A stretch of DNA of 64,000 nucleotides from Candidatus Paraluminiphilus aquimaris (GCF_026230195.1 NZ_CP036501.1:868001-932000); one strand, 5' to 3'; shown: positions 7,354 through 17,671, numbered from the stretch's first letter. Numbers and translations are program-made. The notes: a model not told the origin generated them from the letters alone.

Positions 7354-9715
7354 TAAAACCTCTAATCATGTCTTGCATGAGATTATCAACTCTGCGCCCG
7401 AAGGAGCCTAGTCCTTTAAGGACGAACTGAAATTGGAACGCACGATCGCGTCTTAGTTCAGGCTGTGGAACAAAAACATCTGTATCGCGTAGCGCATCGA
7501 GATAACTCACGTAGAGAAATCGTGCACGCCAGCAGCAGCCATCGTACTCGACACCAAACATATCTTCCACGCTACTGTCGATCTCGAGTGAGTATCGGAG
7601 CGCGCCAAACAGCCGCCAGTTCTCATCAAGGGGAATATAGGCCGAGGTGTTGAATTGCTCGGTCACGGGTCGCGCGGCAAAAGACTCTGGAGGTTCTCTC
7701 AAGGTGTAGCCGATATTAAAGAGCGACTCGTCATTAGGGCGATAGCTAACCCGAACATTGGCTGCGTCCAATTCGTTGTCATAAGCATCAAACAGCAAGT
7801 TGCTGTGAATTGACCATCGCTCACTGGCGGTCATATCCAGCGCAAAGGCCAGTGCCGAGCCATCTTCTGTGAGCGGAGCATCACCTTCCTTTAAACGGAT
7901 ACGCTGATCGCGGAAGTTGATAATTTGTCCGAGGCTGACGCTGACTCGCTCTAAACCCGTTTTGGGATCAATTAAACGTGAAGTGAGGCCGAGGGCGAGT
8001 TGGTTCGCGTCGGCCAATCGATCATGGCCTGAAAAGCGCGTATTGCGGAATAGTTGTCGATAGCTAAACGTGAGCTCGGCGCTATCAAAGTCAGGAATGC
8101 CAACGTGGTCGTCATAGCTTGCATACAAATAATGAGCTCGGGGTTCCAGCGTTTGGGTGAACGAGTGACCAAAGAATTCGCTCGAGCGCTCAAAGGTGAG
8201 TCCTCCGTCAATACTGGCTACCCATGACTCAACACGCTCATCTCTGGAATCCGTCATACCCGGGTCTTTCAGGCTGTATTCAATACCACGGTGTGTCAGT
8301 TGTGAGTTTAAAAAACCATAACTACGAGAAAGTGGGAGCGATACGCCGACTTCGTGGAACAGTCTTTGGCCTCGCACTTTTTCAAAGTCAGTATCAAAGT
8401 TTGCCGCCTGAATGTTTACGATAGGTGCTAAGCCGCCGAGTGTTTTATCACCGCGCCAGACGGCACTTACTTGGGGCAAGCGTTGATAGTTATCGGTCAG
8501 GTCTTCCGCGATGCCTTGAAATTGCTGGGCTTCTACCCCGATTAACCAGTTATCCGCTAACCAATCTACCCTTGCTTGTTGAAGCAAGGCGGTTTGACGT
8601 TGCGCGCTGAGGGTGTTGTTTTCCAAGTCCTTCAAATAATCGTTGTCACTGATCTTCGAGAAATCGATCGACGTCCGTAAACGAGAAGAGGGCGTGCTGT
8701 TTTGCTTTACCTTGATAAGCCAGCGTGCATCTTTCCCGGGCTCTGCGCTGAGCTTGTCGTCATTCAGGTAAGCACCCGTTACGTCCCAGGAACCCGACCG
8801 CTCACCTAAGTATCGCGCGTTGAGTTGATGTACAAATCCGCGGTCTGCGATGTGACGCGGTGAATACGTTGCGTCGTAATGAGGGGCAAGGTTGAAATAT
8901 ATAGGGGCCATGACATCGAGGCCGCCGCGTGTATCGCTGCTGATATCCGGAAACAGTAGCCCCGTCTTCCGTTGATCACTAAGAGGAAATTGTATCCAGG
9001 GTAAATAGAGAATGGGTACGCCTTTCACATCGATCCGCGCGCCCCATGCTTCGCCAACGTTATTGATGGCATCGATCTCCAAGGTCTCTGCTGAGACCAG
9101 CCAACTGGGATCCGTGGGCGTGCAAAAAGTGAGCTCACCGTCTTCTATGGTTAGGGTGCCGCTAGCGTCACGCGTAACTTCTTCGGCGATGCCATACAGC
9201 TGCTGCTCGTACAAAACAAATTCCGCGTCGGTGAGCTGAGCTTGCTCGTCGACGCTGTTGTAGCTGATCGTATCGCCATACATGACGATGCCAGGTTCTC
9301 GGACCTCTATCGGGCCTGTGGCGGTAACGGTCTGCTCCACTCGGTCAATGGTTACTTCTTCTGCTTTTAATGTGCGATAGCCTTGCGTAACGGTGACGGC
9401 GTCGGAGAAAAAAAAGGCATTGTCGGTGATGTCGCTGTCGCCTGAGCTCACCTCGAGGTCTGATTCATTGGGTGAAACTGACCGATCAGCGCCGGCGAGA
9501 GGGTCTGTGTACTTGCCGCGGCACTTAATGCAGCGGGCATCCCTGTCGGTTTTTGCAACTTGCTTGAGTGGTGTCCAGTTGAGCCGGCTCTGAATACGCT
9601 CTTCCTCGAGCGACGACGCTATGGCAGCCGGGCCATTAGCGGCGAACAGGGCCACACCCACCGTTGTGCCCAGGGAGACAAAAAAAGCTTTAATTCGTTT
9701 TAGTCTTTTGTGCAC
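7340..9715 (-). CDS. lptD: LPS-assembly outer membrane protein LptD
   Basis: 791-residue LptD, the beta-barrel that, with LptE, inserts lipopolysaccharide into the outer leaflet. A signal-anchor-like N-terminus (residues 8-33) precedes a short linker with Cys62 and Cys65 (CIKC), the OstA/LptA-like beta-jellyroll domain (about 85-230, including EVTIDRVEQTVTATGPIEV and a further Cys in LTFCTPTD) and the C-terminal barrel. A Cys pair CC at 727-728 corresponds to the C-terminal disulfide partners known in E. coli LptD. It is the first gene of lptD-surA-pdxA and is divergent from amgK across 134 bp. Confidence 0.95.
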   Translation of the reverse strand: MHKRLKRIKAFFVSLGTTVGVALFAANGPAAIASSLEEERIQSRLNWTPLKQVAKTDRDARCIKCRGKYTDPLAGADRSVSPNESDLEVSSGDSDITDNAFFFSDAVTVTQGYRTLKAEEVTIDRVEQTVTATGPIEVREPGIVMYGDTISYNSVDEQAQLTDAEFVLYEQQLYGIAEEVTRDASGTLTIEDGELTFCTPTDPSWLVSAETLEIDAINNVGEAWGARIDVKGVPILYLPWIQFPLSDQRKTGLLFPDISSDTRGGLDVMAPIYFNLAPHYDATYSPRHIADRGFVHQLNARYLGERSGSWDVTGAYLNDDKLSAEPGKDARWLIKVKQNSTPSSRLRTSIDFSKISDNDYLKDLENNTLSAQRQTALLQQARVDWLADNWLIGVEAQQFQGIAEDLTDNYQRLPQVSAVWRGDKTLGGLAPIVNIQAANFDTDFEKVRGQRLFHEVGVSLPLSRSYGFLNSQLTHRGIEYSLKDPGMTDSRDERVESWVASIDGGLTFERSSEFFGHSFTQTLEPRAHYLYASYDDHVGIPDFDSAELTFSYRQLFRNTRFSGHDRLADANQLALGLTSRLIDPKTGLERVSVSLGQIINFRDQRIRLKEGDAPLTEDGSALAFALDMTASERWSIHSNLLFDAYDNELDAANVRVSYRPNDESLFNIGYTLREPPESFAARPVTEQFNTSAYIPLDENWRLFGALRYSLEIDSSVEDMFGVEYDGCCWRARFLYVSYLDALRDTDVFVPQPELRRDRAFQFQFVLKGLGSFGRRVDNLMQDMIRGFNATR

Positions 9716-9849
9716 CGGCGTGTAGGCTTGCGCTTCAGGTTATTATGCAGCGCATAGTGTACCGCGGACCTCGTGAGTATCAGTGGGTTTTTTTGGCAAT
9801 GCTGCGGGTTTGGCGCGGCGAGTTGGTGTATCGAGCAAGGAGGCAATGA

Positions 9850-10890
9850 GTGCCGACACAGGACTTTCTTTCTGAGCGAGCATGGCTCGCTCAATCGTTA
9901 CGTTGTGACGAGGAGTCTATTGGTATTCAGCTCATTGCCGGTGATGCCAGTCCACGAAAGTTCTATCGTGCCTCGCTCTGTCTCAACGCGGAGATACAGA
10001 CACACATTCTGATGGTGTCGCCACCTACTGAGAACAACGAACAGTTTGTTTTAGTGCAAGGGCTACTTAAGACGGCGGGTGTTCGTGTGCCAAGGTTACA
10101 GCGTGCCGACTTAAGTCTAGGGCTCTTTTTGCTCGAGGATCTTGGGGACGTCACCTACTGGTCCGCCTTACAAGAGGGGGATGTCGATACTTATTACACG
10201 AGGGCACTCACCGCCCTCAGCGACATGCAGGCACTGAGTGGGGCGCAGACAGTTTTACCTGTATACGACGACAAAGAGCTTCAGCGTGAGTTGACTATTT
10301 GCCCTGACTGGTTTTTTGCGCGTGCGCTCTCCATGGACTTAGGCCCCTCGGATGAGGCGGTCTTTGAGCGATTCAGTCAGTGTCTTTTATCGGTAGCGGC
10401 TGAGCAGCCGTCTCGATTTGTCCATCGCGACTATCACAGTCGAAATCTCATGGTGCTCGGAGAAGGCGACATCGCCATTATCGATTTCCAGGACGCCATT
10501 GTTGGTCCTATTACCTACGATGCGGTATCGCTTTTGAAAGATGTTTATATCGTCTGGCCACGAGAGCAGCAGATGAGCTGGCTTGCACAGTATTGGCGCC
10601 TGTTGGTGAGTGCGGATTATTTGCCTGACGACTCATGGGGGGCGTTCGTGCGCTGGTACGACCTAATGGGTCTTCAGCGTCACGTAAAGATCTTGGGGGT
10701 GTTTTCCCGGCTTTGGCTGCGAGATCAAAAGCCAGCCTACATGCGCGATATTCCGGTGGTTATTGACTATATTCGTGAGGCTTGTGGTTTGTATTCTAAG
10801 GATTACTCAGCGATTGCTGATTTTTGGAAGTGGTTCGAGGACAGGGTGCTCCCACAGGTACAGCAAGCAGATTGGTACGCTACTTCATGA
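9850..10890 (+). CDS. amgK: AmgK-like N-acetylmuramate/N-acetylglucosamine kinase
   Basis: 346-residue phosphotransferase with the aminoglycoside-phosphotransferase/choline-kinase fold. The catalytic loop FVHRDYHSRNLM (HxDxxxxN) and the metal motif IIDFQDA are both present. AmgK phosphorylates MurNAc and GlcNAc at the anomeric carbon, the first step of the shortcut that recycles cell wall sugars to UDP-MurNAc and bypasses de novo synthesis; this is known from Pseudomonas. The call rests on its ATGA overlap with murU and its position divergent from lptD, as in pseudomonads. Confidence 0.88.
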   Translation: MPTQDFLSERAWLAQSLRCDEESIGIQLIAGDASPRKFYRASLCLNAEIQTHILMVSPPTENNEQFVLVQGLLKTAGVRVPRLQRADLSLGLFLLEDLGDVTYWSALQEGDVDTYYTRALTALSDMQALSGAQTVLPVYDDKELQRELTICPDWFFARALSMDLGPSDEAVFERFSQCLLSVAAEQPSRFVHRDYHSRNLMVLGEGDIAIIDFQDAIVGPITYDAVSLLKDVYIVWPREQQMSWLAQYWRLLVSADYLPDDSWGAFVRWYDLMGLQRHVKILGVFSRLWLRDQKPAYMRDIPVVIDYIREACGLYSKDYSAIADFWKWFEDRVLPQVQQADWYATS

Positions 10891-11555
10891 GGCGCGTGAT
10901 GATTTTAGCTGCGGGAGAGGGGCGAAGAATGCGACCGCTCACCGACAGCCGGCCTAAACCCTTAATAGAGGTCGACGGAAAACCGCTGTTGGCATTCCAC
11001 TTTGAGCGGCTGGTTGCGGCAGGATTTACGGACATTGTGGTGAACGCATCGTATTTTTCGGAGCAAATAGAGGCCTTTTGTGGCGATGGATCTCGTTGGG
11101 GCTGTCATGTGAAGGTTGTGGTAGAGCCCAAACCGTTAGAGACGGCAGGCGGAATTTTAAATGCGTTGCCTCTGCTCGGAGATGAGCCTTTTGCCGTGGT
11201 AAATGGTGACGTCTTTACGCACTATCCCTTCGAGCAGCTGCGAAGACATGACTTAAACAATGACCTTGCGCACTTGGTCATGATTCCCAATCCAACACAT
11301 CATCCAGAGGGTGACTTCCAACTGTTAGAAACACGGATAGTCGATGCCAAGCCATCGCGGACCACATTCTCGGGGCTGTCGGTAATGAGTCCTAGCTTGT
11401 TTACTGGGTTGGCGCCGGGCAAGCTGGCTCTGCGCCCTGTGCTTGATCAGGCTATTTCGTCACAACGCGTGAGCGGCGAGTTGTTCTCAGGGCTCTGGTC
11501 AGATGTCGGAACGCCTGATCGGCTACGAAACCTTGAAATTGCGCTAGCAGGTTAA
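10887..11555 (+). CDS. murU: N-acetylmuramate-1-phosphate uridylyltransferase MurU
   Basis: 222-residue nucleotidyltransferase with a Rossmann-like sugar-nucleotide transferase fold. The N-terminal signature MILAAGEGRRMRPLTDSRPK contains the nucleotide-binding loop and the conserved PKPLIEV lysine, and VNGDVFTHYP carries the metal-binding Asp. MurU joins MurNAc-1-phosphate with UTP to give UDP-MurNAc after AmgK. The ATG at 10887 overlaps the amgK stop (ATGA), and the homologous protein begins at MRRVMILAAG; the longer upstream frame lies within amgK. Confidence 0.9.
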   Translation: MRRVMILAAGEGRRMRPLTDSRPKPLIEVDGKPLLAFHFERLVAAGFTDIVVNASYFSEQIEAFCGDGSRWGCHVKVVVEPKPLETAGGILNALPLLGDEPFAVVNGDVFTHYPFEQLRRHDLNNDLAHLVMIPNPTHHPEGDFQLLETRIVDAKPSRTTFSGLSVMSPSLFTGLAPGKLALRPVLDQAISSQRVSGELFSGLWSDVGTPDRLRNLEIALAG

Positions 11556-11595
11556 ACCTAAGACTCAAGTTGACTGGCGAGCGCTGGCCGCGCGC

Positions 11596-11623
11596 TTTAC
11601 ACTACGCGTCTAGCTTATATATG
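11596..11623 (+). promoter_or_regulatory. Possible promoter for rpe-trpEGDC
   Basis: In the 108 bp between murU and rpe, TTTACA (11596-11601, one mismatch to TTGACA) and TATATG (11618-11623, four of six to TATAAT) are 16 bp apart. Transcription would start near 11630. This is a weak sequence match only. Confidence 0.35.
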
Positions 11624-11663
11624 ACACCAATATTCCTCACACACTTCTGCTCTGGATGCCGCG

Positions 11664-12335
11664 ATGCGTGATTATCAAATAGCCCCGTCAATTTTGGCCG
11701 CCGACTTCGCGCGATTAGGTGCCGACGTCGAGGCCGTATTAGCGGCGGGAGCCGATATTGTTCATTTCGACGTTATGGACAATCACTACGTCCCTAACTT
11801 GTCCGTTGGTCCAATGGTGTGCAAAGCCCTTAGAGATTATGGGATTGAGGCGCCAATTGATGTACACCTTATGGTGACACCCGTCGATGCATTGGTTGGC
11901 ATGTTTGCCGATGCGGGAGCGAGCTACATCACCTTCCACCCTGATGCCTCAACCCATGTTGACAGGACGCTGCAGCTCATTCGCGATGCAAACTGCAAGG
12001 CGGGTTTGGTTTTCAACCCAGCGGCTAGCCTCGATGCACTTAAGTACGTCATGGACAAGGTTGATATGATTTTGCTTATGTCCGTCAATCCGGGTTTCGG
12101 CGGGCAGTCGTTTATTCCTCAAACGCTGGATAAGTTGCGAGAGGTGCGTGAGCTTATCGATGCCTCGGGGCTTGATATACGACTTGAGGTCGATGGAGGC
12201 GTTGGGCCTGCCAATATTGCCGCCGCCGCAGAGGCGGGAGCCGATACGTTTGTTGCGGGCTCAGCGATCTTTGGAAAGCCGGATTACAAAACCGTTATCG
12301 ATAGTATGCGCGAGGCGCTTGCGGCGGTTGGATAG
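11664..12335 (+). CDS. rpe: Ribulose-phosphate 3-epimerase
   Basis: 223-residue TIM-barrel epimerase interconverting ribulose-5-phosphate and xylulose-5-phosphate in the pentose phosphate pathway. It shows [14 protein letters not shown] at the N-terminus, [18 protein letters not shown] (metal His and Asp), [16 protein letters not shown], and LEVDGGVGP near the C-terminus. It is followed by trpE after 8 bp. In many gammaproteobacteria a phosphoglycolate phosphatase gene (gph) lies between rpe and trpE; here it is absent. Confidence 0.96.
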   Translation: MRDYQIAPSILAADFARLGADVEAVLAAGADIVHFDVMDNHYVPNLSVGPMVCKALRDYGIEAPIDVHLMVTPVDALVGMFADAGASYITFHPDASTHVDRTLQLIRDANCKAGLVFNPAASLDALKYVMDKVDMILLMSVNPGFGGQSFIPQTLDKLREVRELIDASGLDIRLEVDGGVGPANIAAAAEAGADTFVAGSAIFGKPDYKTVIDSMREALAAVG

Positions 12336-12343
12336 GATGTGCA

Positions 12344-13822
12344 ATGAATCAATCTGATTACGATGCATTGGTTGCAGAGGGTTATTCGCGCATACCGATT
12401 ACGCGGACGTTGCTTGCCGATACCGAGACCCCGCTCTCAACATTTTCCAAGTTGTGTAAAGCGCCGTATGCCTTTCTATTTGAGTCTGTCGAGGGTGGAG
12501 AGAAGTGGAGCCGTTATTCGATTGTTGGACTCCCGGCAACGCAGCGAATTGCTATCTCAGGTAAAACCGTCTCGCGTTACCAGGGTGGGGAATTGGTTGA
12601 ATGCCACGAATCGACTGATCCCCTCGCTGAAATAGAAGCGCTCCACCAGTCGGCTTCTAGCGCGCCACTCCCATCGCTACCGGTGTTTCACGGAGGATGG
12701 GTGGGTTACTTTGCCTATGACACGGTGCGCTATGTCGAGCCCAAATTATCGGTTGACGTCAATCCCGATGATCTGGGGACACCCGATATTCTGCTGGTGC
12801 TCGCTGAAGAGGTTGTGGTTTTTGACAATCTTCGCGGCACACTAACCCTGATTGTTAATGCCGAGGCGAGCGTTCCAAATGCCTTTGACATGGCGATTGA
12901 GCGCTTAGACGCCCTCGAAAAGGCGCTGGCACAACCGGCGGCGGATTTAGGCAGTTTTGAGTTGGGATCTACCGATACAAGCGATATCGAATCGCGATTG
13001 ACTTACGGCACTGACAAAGCGACCTTTGAATCTTGGGTCGCAAGAATCAAGGACTATATTCTCGACGGCGATGTTATGCAGGTCGTTGTTTCTCAGCGAA
13101 TGACCCTGCCATTTTCGGCATCGCCGCTTAACTTATATCGAGCGCTGCGACATCTGAATCCCTCGCCGTATCTTTTCTACCTAGACCTCGATTCATTTCA
13201 TGTCGTGGGGAGTTCGCCTGAGATCTTAGTGCGATCGGAGCAGGGCAAGATTACGGTGCGACCTATTGCTGGGACAATTCGTCGCGGCGCCAATGAGGCC
13301 GAAGATAAAGAACTGGCTACACGCCTGCTCAACGATGAGAAGGAGCGCGCCGAGCACCTCATGCTGATCGATTTGGGTCGGAATGATATTGGGCGTGTCT
13401 CGCAGCCTGGGAGCGTCACACTCACCGATAAAATGGTTGTCGAAAAGTACTCACATGTCATGCATATCGTATCGAATGTCACAGGGGATGCGCGCGAAGA
13501 CGTGACAGCCATCGACTCGTTACGAGCCACCTTGCCCGCCGGCACGTTGAGTGGCGCACCCAAGATTCGGGCGATGGAGATTATTGACGAGCTTGAACCC
13601 GTGAAGCGAGGTATCTATGGCGGTGCCGTGGGCTACCTGTCTTGGTCAGGTGATATGGATACAGCTATCGCTATTCGAACAGCTGTTATCAAAGACAATC
13701 AGCTGATCGTTCAGGCGGGTGCGGGTGTCGTAGCTGATTCCGTACCGGAGGCGGAATGGGAAGAGACATTGAACAAAGCGCGCGCTGTGCTGCGTGCGGC
13801 TGCGATGGTTGAGGCGTGCTAA
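12344..13822 (+). CDS. trpE: Anthranilate synthase component I
   Basis: 492-residue TrpE, which with the glutamine amidotransferase TrpG converts chorismate to anthranilate, the first committed step to tryptophan. The N-terminal region contains [16 protein letters not shown], corresponding to the LLES tryptophan feedback-binding motif. The C-terminal chorismate-binding domain shows [31 protein letters not shown] and GAVGYLSW. It sits 8 bp after rpe and 4 bp before trpG, with no room for a leader-peptide attenuator between rpe and trpE. Confidence 0.96.
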   Translation: MNQSDYDALVAEGYSRIPITRTLLADTETPLSTFSKLCKAPYAFLFESVEGGEKWSRYSIVGLPATQRIAISGKTVSRYQGGELVECHESTDPLAEIEALHQSASSAPLPSLPVFHGGWVGYFAYDTVRYVEPKLSVDVNPDDLGTPDILLVLAEEVVVFDNLRGTLTLIVNAEASVPNAFDMAIERLDALEKALAQPAADLGSFELGSTDTSDIESRLTYGTDKATFESWVARIKDYILDGDVMQVVVSQRMTLPFSASPLNLYRALRHLNPSPYLFYLDLDSFHVVGSSPEILVRSEQGKITVRPIAGTIRRGANEAEDKELATRLLNDEKERAEHLMLIDLGRNDIGRVSQPGSVTLTDKMVVEKYSHVMHIVSNVTGDAREDVTAIDSLRATLPAGTLSGAPKIRAMEIIDELEPVKRGIYGGAVGYLSWSGDMDTAIAIRTAVIKDNQLIVQAGAGVVADSVPEAEWEETLNKARAVLRAAAMVEAC

Positions 13823-13826
13823 CGCT

Positions 13827-14453
13827 ATGAGTGCTAAGGCTGTGACTACTAATACCGTAAAAAGCCCCGATATTTTAATGGTTGATAACTACGACTCGTT
13901 TACCTACAACGTCGTTCAGTACTTTTGGGAATTGGGCGCATCGGTGGACGTTTATCGCAACGATGAGATCACCATTGATGAGATAGATCGAATTAGACCT
14001 AAGCTTATCTGTGTCTCGCCCGGCCCCTGCTCGCCAACGGAGGCGGGCATTTCGATTGAAACGATAAAACGATTCGCGGGCGATATCCCCGTTTTTGGAA
14101 TCTGCCTTGGGCTTCAGAGCATGGGGGCCGCCTACGGTGGCGATATTGTTCGAGCGCCCGAAGTGATGCATGGGAAAACCAGTCCGGTGCATCACAATGG
14201 CACTGGCGTTTTCGCTGGGTTGCCATCACCGTTTACTGCAACGCGATACCACTCCTTAGTCATCGATCCCAATACATTGCCTGCGTGTTTCGAGGTGACG
14301 GCTTGGACGGTTGACGAGGCGGGTGATCTAGACGTGATTATGGGTTTAAGACACAAAGAATTTTCACTTGAGGGCGTGCAGTTCCATCCAGAGTCGATAC
14401 TGACGGAATACGGCCACGACATGCTTCAGAACTTTCTCAAGCAAACGGGTTGA
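13827..14453 (+). CDS. trpG: Anthranilate synthase component II (glutamine amidotransferase)
   Basis: 208-residue class I glutamine amidotransferase supplying ammonia to Trp[16 protein letters not shown] marks the true N-terminal domain; the nucleophile Cys lies in FGICLG, and the His-Glu of the triad in [21 protein letters not shown] is also typical. The residue after GICLG is Leu (GICLGLQ), where free-standing TrpG/PabA usually have His (GVCLGHQ); a similar GLQ form is known to me from fused TrpEG proteins. The start at 13827 lies 4 bp after trpE and adds about 20 residues before the conserved core; a later Met just before VDNYDSF is an alternative. Confidence 0.93.
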   Translation: MSAKAVTTNTVKSPDILMVDNYDSFTYNVVQYFWELGASVDVYRNDEITIDEIDRIRPKLICVSPGPCSPTEAGISIETIKRFAGDIPVFGICLGLQSMGAAYGGDIVRAPEVMHGKTSPVHHNGTGVFAGLPSPFTATRYHSLVIDPNTLPACFEVTAWTVDEAGDLDVIMGLRHKEFSLEGVQFHPESILTEYGHDMLQNFLKQTG

Positions 14454-14516
14454 GGGCACATAATTGTCACCGGTAAAGCAAGGGAAAATCTTGCCCCGCA
14501 CTCCCAGGAGGACGCT

Positions 14517-15560
14517 ATGAATATCCAGCAAGCAATTGCACAGGTGGTTGATGGGCGGAGCCTGAGTCAATCCGATATGGAGCAAGTCATGCTGTCGGTT
14601 ATGCAAGGTGAGGCCACTGAAGCGCAGATCGGTGGTTTGCTGGTGGGTCTTCGGATCAAGGGAGAAACAATTGGTGAAATAGTGGGTGCGGCGGGTGCCA
14701 TGCGTTCACTTGCAACACCCGTTGAGATTGATGCCGAGGGTCTGATCGATCTGGCTGGTACCGGGGGCGACGGCGCCGATTTATTCAATGTGTCCACGGC
14801 CGCCACCTTTGTCGTTGCCGCGGCGGGTGGGCGGATAGCAAAGCACGGTAATCGCTCGGTATCCAGCTCAAGTGGTTCGTCCGATGTGCTCTCTGAGCTG
14901 GGCGTCAACCTCAGCGTATCGCCACAGGTGATTGCTGAGTGTATTGATACATTGGGTGTCGGGTTTATGTTTGCGCCCATGCATCACAGCGCCATGAAGT
15001 ACGCGGTTGGTCCCCGGCAGCAATTAGCTATGAGGACCATCTTCAATGTTCTGGGTCCTTTAACGAATCCAGCAGGTGCACGTCGCCAAGTACTGGGTGT
15101 TTTTAATGCAGACCTCTGCCCTGTCATGGCAGCGGCGTTAAAGGATTTGGGTAGTGAGCACGTGATGGTTGTGCACGGTAACGACGGGCTCGATGAGATT
15201 TCAATTTGCCAGCCAACCGAAGTCTGCGAGCTCAAGGGCGGGGAACTCACCACGTATCAAATTGATCCCAAGGAGTTTGGCCACTATCACGCGTCACTGG
15301 ATGGACTGGCCGTGTCGACTGCGGGCGCTTCCGCTGCCCTCATAAAGGCCGCACTGGGAGGCGATGAGGCTGAGGCTGCAGGAAAGGCGCGTTCTATTAT
15401 TGCGCTGAATGCGGGGGCGGGCCTCTATGTCGGCGGCCAGGCGCAAAGTTTATCTGCTGGTGTGCAATTGGCTGATAAAACGATCGCGTCAGGCGCAGCA
15501 TTGACCGTAATTGATGCCTTTGCCAATAAGACCACCAAGGCTGCGGAGTCAGGGGCATGA
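14517..15560 (+). CDS. trpD: Anthranilate phosphoribosyltransferase
   Basis: 347-residue TrpD, transferring the phosphoribosyl group of PRPP to anthranilate. The PRPP-binding motif [16 protein letters not shown] and the [15 protein letters not shown] motif that binds pyrophosphate and anthranilate are intact, with [16 protein letters not shown] in the second half. A strong AGGAGG lies 6-7 bp before the ATG. The stop overlaps the trpC start (ATGA). The 63-bp gap from trpG contains only a short GCAAG/CTTGC inverted repeat. Confidence 0.96.
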   Translation: MNIQQAIAQVVDGRSLSQSDMEQVMLSVMQGEATEAQIGGLLVGLRIKGETIGEIVGAAGAMRSLATPVEIDAEGLIDLAGTGGDGADLFNVSTAATFVVAAAGGRIAKHGNRSVSSSSGSSDVLSELGVNLSVSPQVIAECIDTLGVGFMFAPMHHSAMKYAVGPRQQLAMRTIFNVLGPLTNPAGARRQVLGVFNADLCPVMAAALKDLGSEHVMVVHGNDGLDEISICQPTEVCELKGGELTTYQIDPKEFGHYHASLDGLAVSTAGASAALIKAALGGDEAEAAGKARSIIALNAGAGLYVGGQAQSLSAGVQLADKTIASGAALTVIDAFANKTTKAAESGA

Positions 15561-16369
15561 GAAGTAATACACCCACGGTGTTACGGCGCATATGTGATCG
15601 TAAGCTCGAGGAAATTGCCGAGAGGAAAGCAGTAACAGGCTTGGATGTGGTCAAGGATAGGGCGCTCGCAGCTGATGCACCGAGGGGATTCATTCGTGCC
15701 CTCGAAGCGCATCGCGATCGAGGCGTTCCCGGTGTCATCGCCGAGATAAAAAAGGCCAGTCCCAGCAAAGGCGTTATTCGTGCTGATTTCGATCCCGTCA
15801 GTATTGCAACAAGTTATGAGCAAGGAGGGGCTGCTTGTCTTTCCGTGCTAACGGATATCGATTTTTTCCAGGGCGCTGACGCCTATTTGCAAGCGGCCCG
15901 TGCTGCAACTCGTCTTCCGGCCATTCGAAAAGACTTTACGTTAGATCCTTATCAAGTGTGGGAGTCTCGCGCGTTAGGAGCCGACGCAATTTTACTTATT
16001 GTTGCCTGCCTTGAGGATCGGCAGCTCGCGCATTTGTTTGAAGAGGCAACGCTGGCGGGTCTGGACGTTCTCGTTGAAGTGCACGATCAAGCGGAATTGG
16101 CGCGCGCGCTGAAGCTGGATATCAACTTGGTTGGTATTAATAATCGAGACTTACATACCTTTGATACCCGACTCGACACAACGATTGAGCTGCTAAGTCA
16201 CGTGCCCGAGGGCGTCACGGTGGTGACGGAGAGCGGTTTTCATAACGCCAGTGATATGCGAATGATGCTCGAGCACACGGTCTCGACGTTCTTGATTGGT
16301 GAGTCTTTTATGCGAGAGCCGTCACCGGGGCAGGCACTTGCGACGATGATGGCGGATGCCCTGGCTTAA
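15557..16369 (+). CDS. trpC: Indole-3-glycerol phosphate synthase
   Basis: 270-residue TIM-barrel enzyme closing the indole ring to give indole-3-glycerol phosphate. Signatures are [16 protein letters not shown] with the catalytic Lys, [11 protein letters not shown] with the second Lys, [18 protein letters not shown] and LIGESFMR. It is the free-standing form, not fused to TrpF. The stop codon overlaps that of the convergent crp gene. TrpF, TrpB and TrpA are not in the window. Confidence 0.96.
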   Translation: MRSNTPTVLRRICDRKLEEIAERKAVTGLDVVKDRALAADAPRGFIRALEAHRDRGVPGVIAEIKKASPSKGVIRADFDPVSIATSYEQGGAACLSVLTDIDFFQGADAYLQAARAATRLPAIRKDFTLDPYQVWESRALGADAILLIVACLEDRQLAHLFEEATLAGLDVLVEVHDQAELARALKLDINLVGINNRDLHTFDTRLDTTIELLSHVPEGVTVVTESGFHNASDMRMMLEHTVSTFLIGESFMREPSPGQALATMMADALA

Positions 16370-17022
16370 GCGAGTTTGCTCCCGCCAGTCGGCTCGCGCA
16401 GAACGACAATGGTCTTTCCTGCGACCGTAATGTAGCCGTCTCCTTCGAGCATTTTCAGTACTCGCCCCGCCATTTCTCGCGAGCAGCCAACGAGCTTTCC
16501 TAACTCCTGGCGGGTCACTCGAATTTGCATACCATCGGGGTGCGTCATGGCCTCTGGCAGCGTGGTGAGCTGTATTAGCGAACGGTGGATCCTTCCGTAG
16601 ACATCGATGAAGGTAAGGTCGGCAAGTTTCCGCGTTGTATTTTTGAGTCGCTGCCCAATTTGCGTAGTCAGAGCATATAAGACATCAGGGAAGCGCTGAC
16701 GAATTGCGTGGAAGTCGTGGTAGCTAATTTTCGCGAACTCGCAGGCTGTTCGCGTAACGAGATTTGCCGTGCGTGTCTCTTCACCGAATAAGCCCATTTC
16801 GCCAAAAAACTCGCCGGGATTTAAATAGCTCACCACCATTTCTTGGTCCGGGGCCTCACTGTCGTCAACAATTACTGAAACAGACCCGTCGAGGATCAGA
16901 TATAGGTCCTCGCTGGGGTCTCCCTGTCGGAACACGACTGACTTCGATTTCATCGAGATGCGTTCGCAATGAACCAGGAAGGCCTCAGCGTTTGGAACGC
17001 GTTTACTTACTAAGTAATTCAT
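16366..17022 (-). CDS. crp: Crp/Vfr-type cAMP-responsive transcription regulator
   Basis: 218-residue Crp-family regulator. The N-terminal cyclic-nucleotide-binding domain shows [15 protein letters not shown] and [11 protein letters not shown] (phosphate-binding cassette: the Glu and Arg-Thr pair that binds cAMP in the family). The C-terminal helix-turn-helix is [24 protein letters not shown] split over about 170-195, nearly identical to the Pseudomonas Vfr helix. I chose the ATG at 17022; another in-frame ATG at 17034 is only 3 bp from a strong Crp-site match, so the later start leaves the site in the 5' region. It is divergent from an osmC-like gene, as crp and yhfA are in E. coli. Confidence 0.9.
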   Translation of the reverse strand: MNYLVSKRVPNAEAFLVHCERISMKSKSVVFRQGDPSEDLYLILDGSVSVIVDDSEAPDQEMVVSYLNPGEFFGEMGLFGEETRTANLVTRTACEFAKISYHDFHAIRQRFPDVLYALTTQIGQRLKNTTRKLADLTFIDVYGRIHRSLIQLTTLPEAMTHPDGMQIRVTRQELGKLVGCSREMAGRVLKMLEGDGYITVAGKTIVVLREPTGGSKLA

Positions 17023-17036
17023 GACCAATACCATAA

Positions 17037-17052
17037 TGTGATTTACCGCACA
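17037..17052. promoter_or_regulatory. Crp-binding site in front of crp
   Basis: TGTGA-N6-GCACA matches nine of the ten conserved bases of the Crp/Vfr consensus TGTGA-N6-TCACA. The site ends 15 bp before the chosen crp start and lies in the gap shared with the divergent osmC-like gene. It suggests that the regulator controls its own gene, as known for crp in E. coli and vfr in Pseudomonas. Confidence 0.7.
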
Positions 17053-17144
17053 CTTACAGTAGCATAACGCTGTCAAAAGTCCGGTGCCAACCGTAAATCC
17101 CTTTGACACGGTTAGTTTGTTTTTCTTATTGGTAGGAGCGAAAG

Positions 17145-17564
17145 ATGCAGGGCACAGTAAAGTGGGTCGATGACGTGATGTTCGTGGGTGAATCAGGTTC
17201 AGGCCACAGTGTGGTTATGGATGGACCCCTTGAGTTGGGCGGTAGAAACCATGGTTTACGTCCTATGGAGATGTTGCTCTTAGGGACGGGTGGCTGCGCC
17301 TTATTCGATGTCGTTACGATGCTTAAAAAAGCCCGCCAAGACATCCTTAATTGCCGCGTCGAACTGCAGGCAGAGCGAGCAGACGCTGTTCCCGCCGTTT
17401 TTACCGCGATCAACCTACACTTCGTTGTCGAAGGCAATGGCATCAAAGATAGCCAGGTCGCGCGAGCGGTGTCCTTATCAGCTGAGAAATATTGCTCGGC
17501 GTCTATCACCCTGGCGACAGGGGGCGTGGCGATAACGCACTCACATGAAACGGTTTCGGTCTGA
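17145..17564 (+). CDS. OsmC family protein (YhfA-like)
   Basis: 139-residue OsmC/Ohr-fold protein. It shows RPMEMLLLGTGGCALFDV with the first conserved Cys, and EKYCSAS with the second Cys near residue 117, the pair that reduces peroxides in the family. Its position next to crp and divergent from it matches E. coli yhfA, whose exact role is unknown, so organic peroxide reduction is inferred from the fold only. The RBS TAGGAG lies about 9 bp upstream. A TTGACA-like hexamer at about 17103 could be its -35 box. Confidence 0.85.
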   Translation: MQGTVKWVDDVMFVGESGSGHSVVMDGPLELGGRNHGLRPMEMLLLGTGGCALFDVVTMLKKARQDILNCRVELQAERADAVPAVFTAINLHFVVEGNGIKDSQVARAVSLSAEKYCSASITLATGGVAITHSHETVSV

Positions 17565-17671
17565 GAGTTTGACCTGGGTTGATAGTTGCATGAGCGTCCG
17601 CCTAAGACGGGCGTGGGCTTTGGGTGACGTGTTTACCCATCTTGGTTTGGGTCTGGATAGGTAAAAGTGAC

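Noticed and set aside
17565-17671. Stem GGGTGA/TTACCC after the osmC-like gene as a terminator
   Set aside because: One mismatch, a short stem and no following run of T on either strand.
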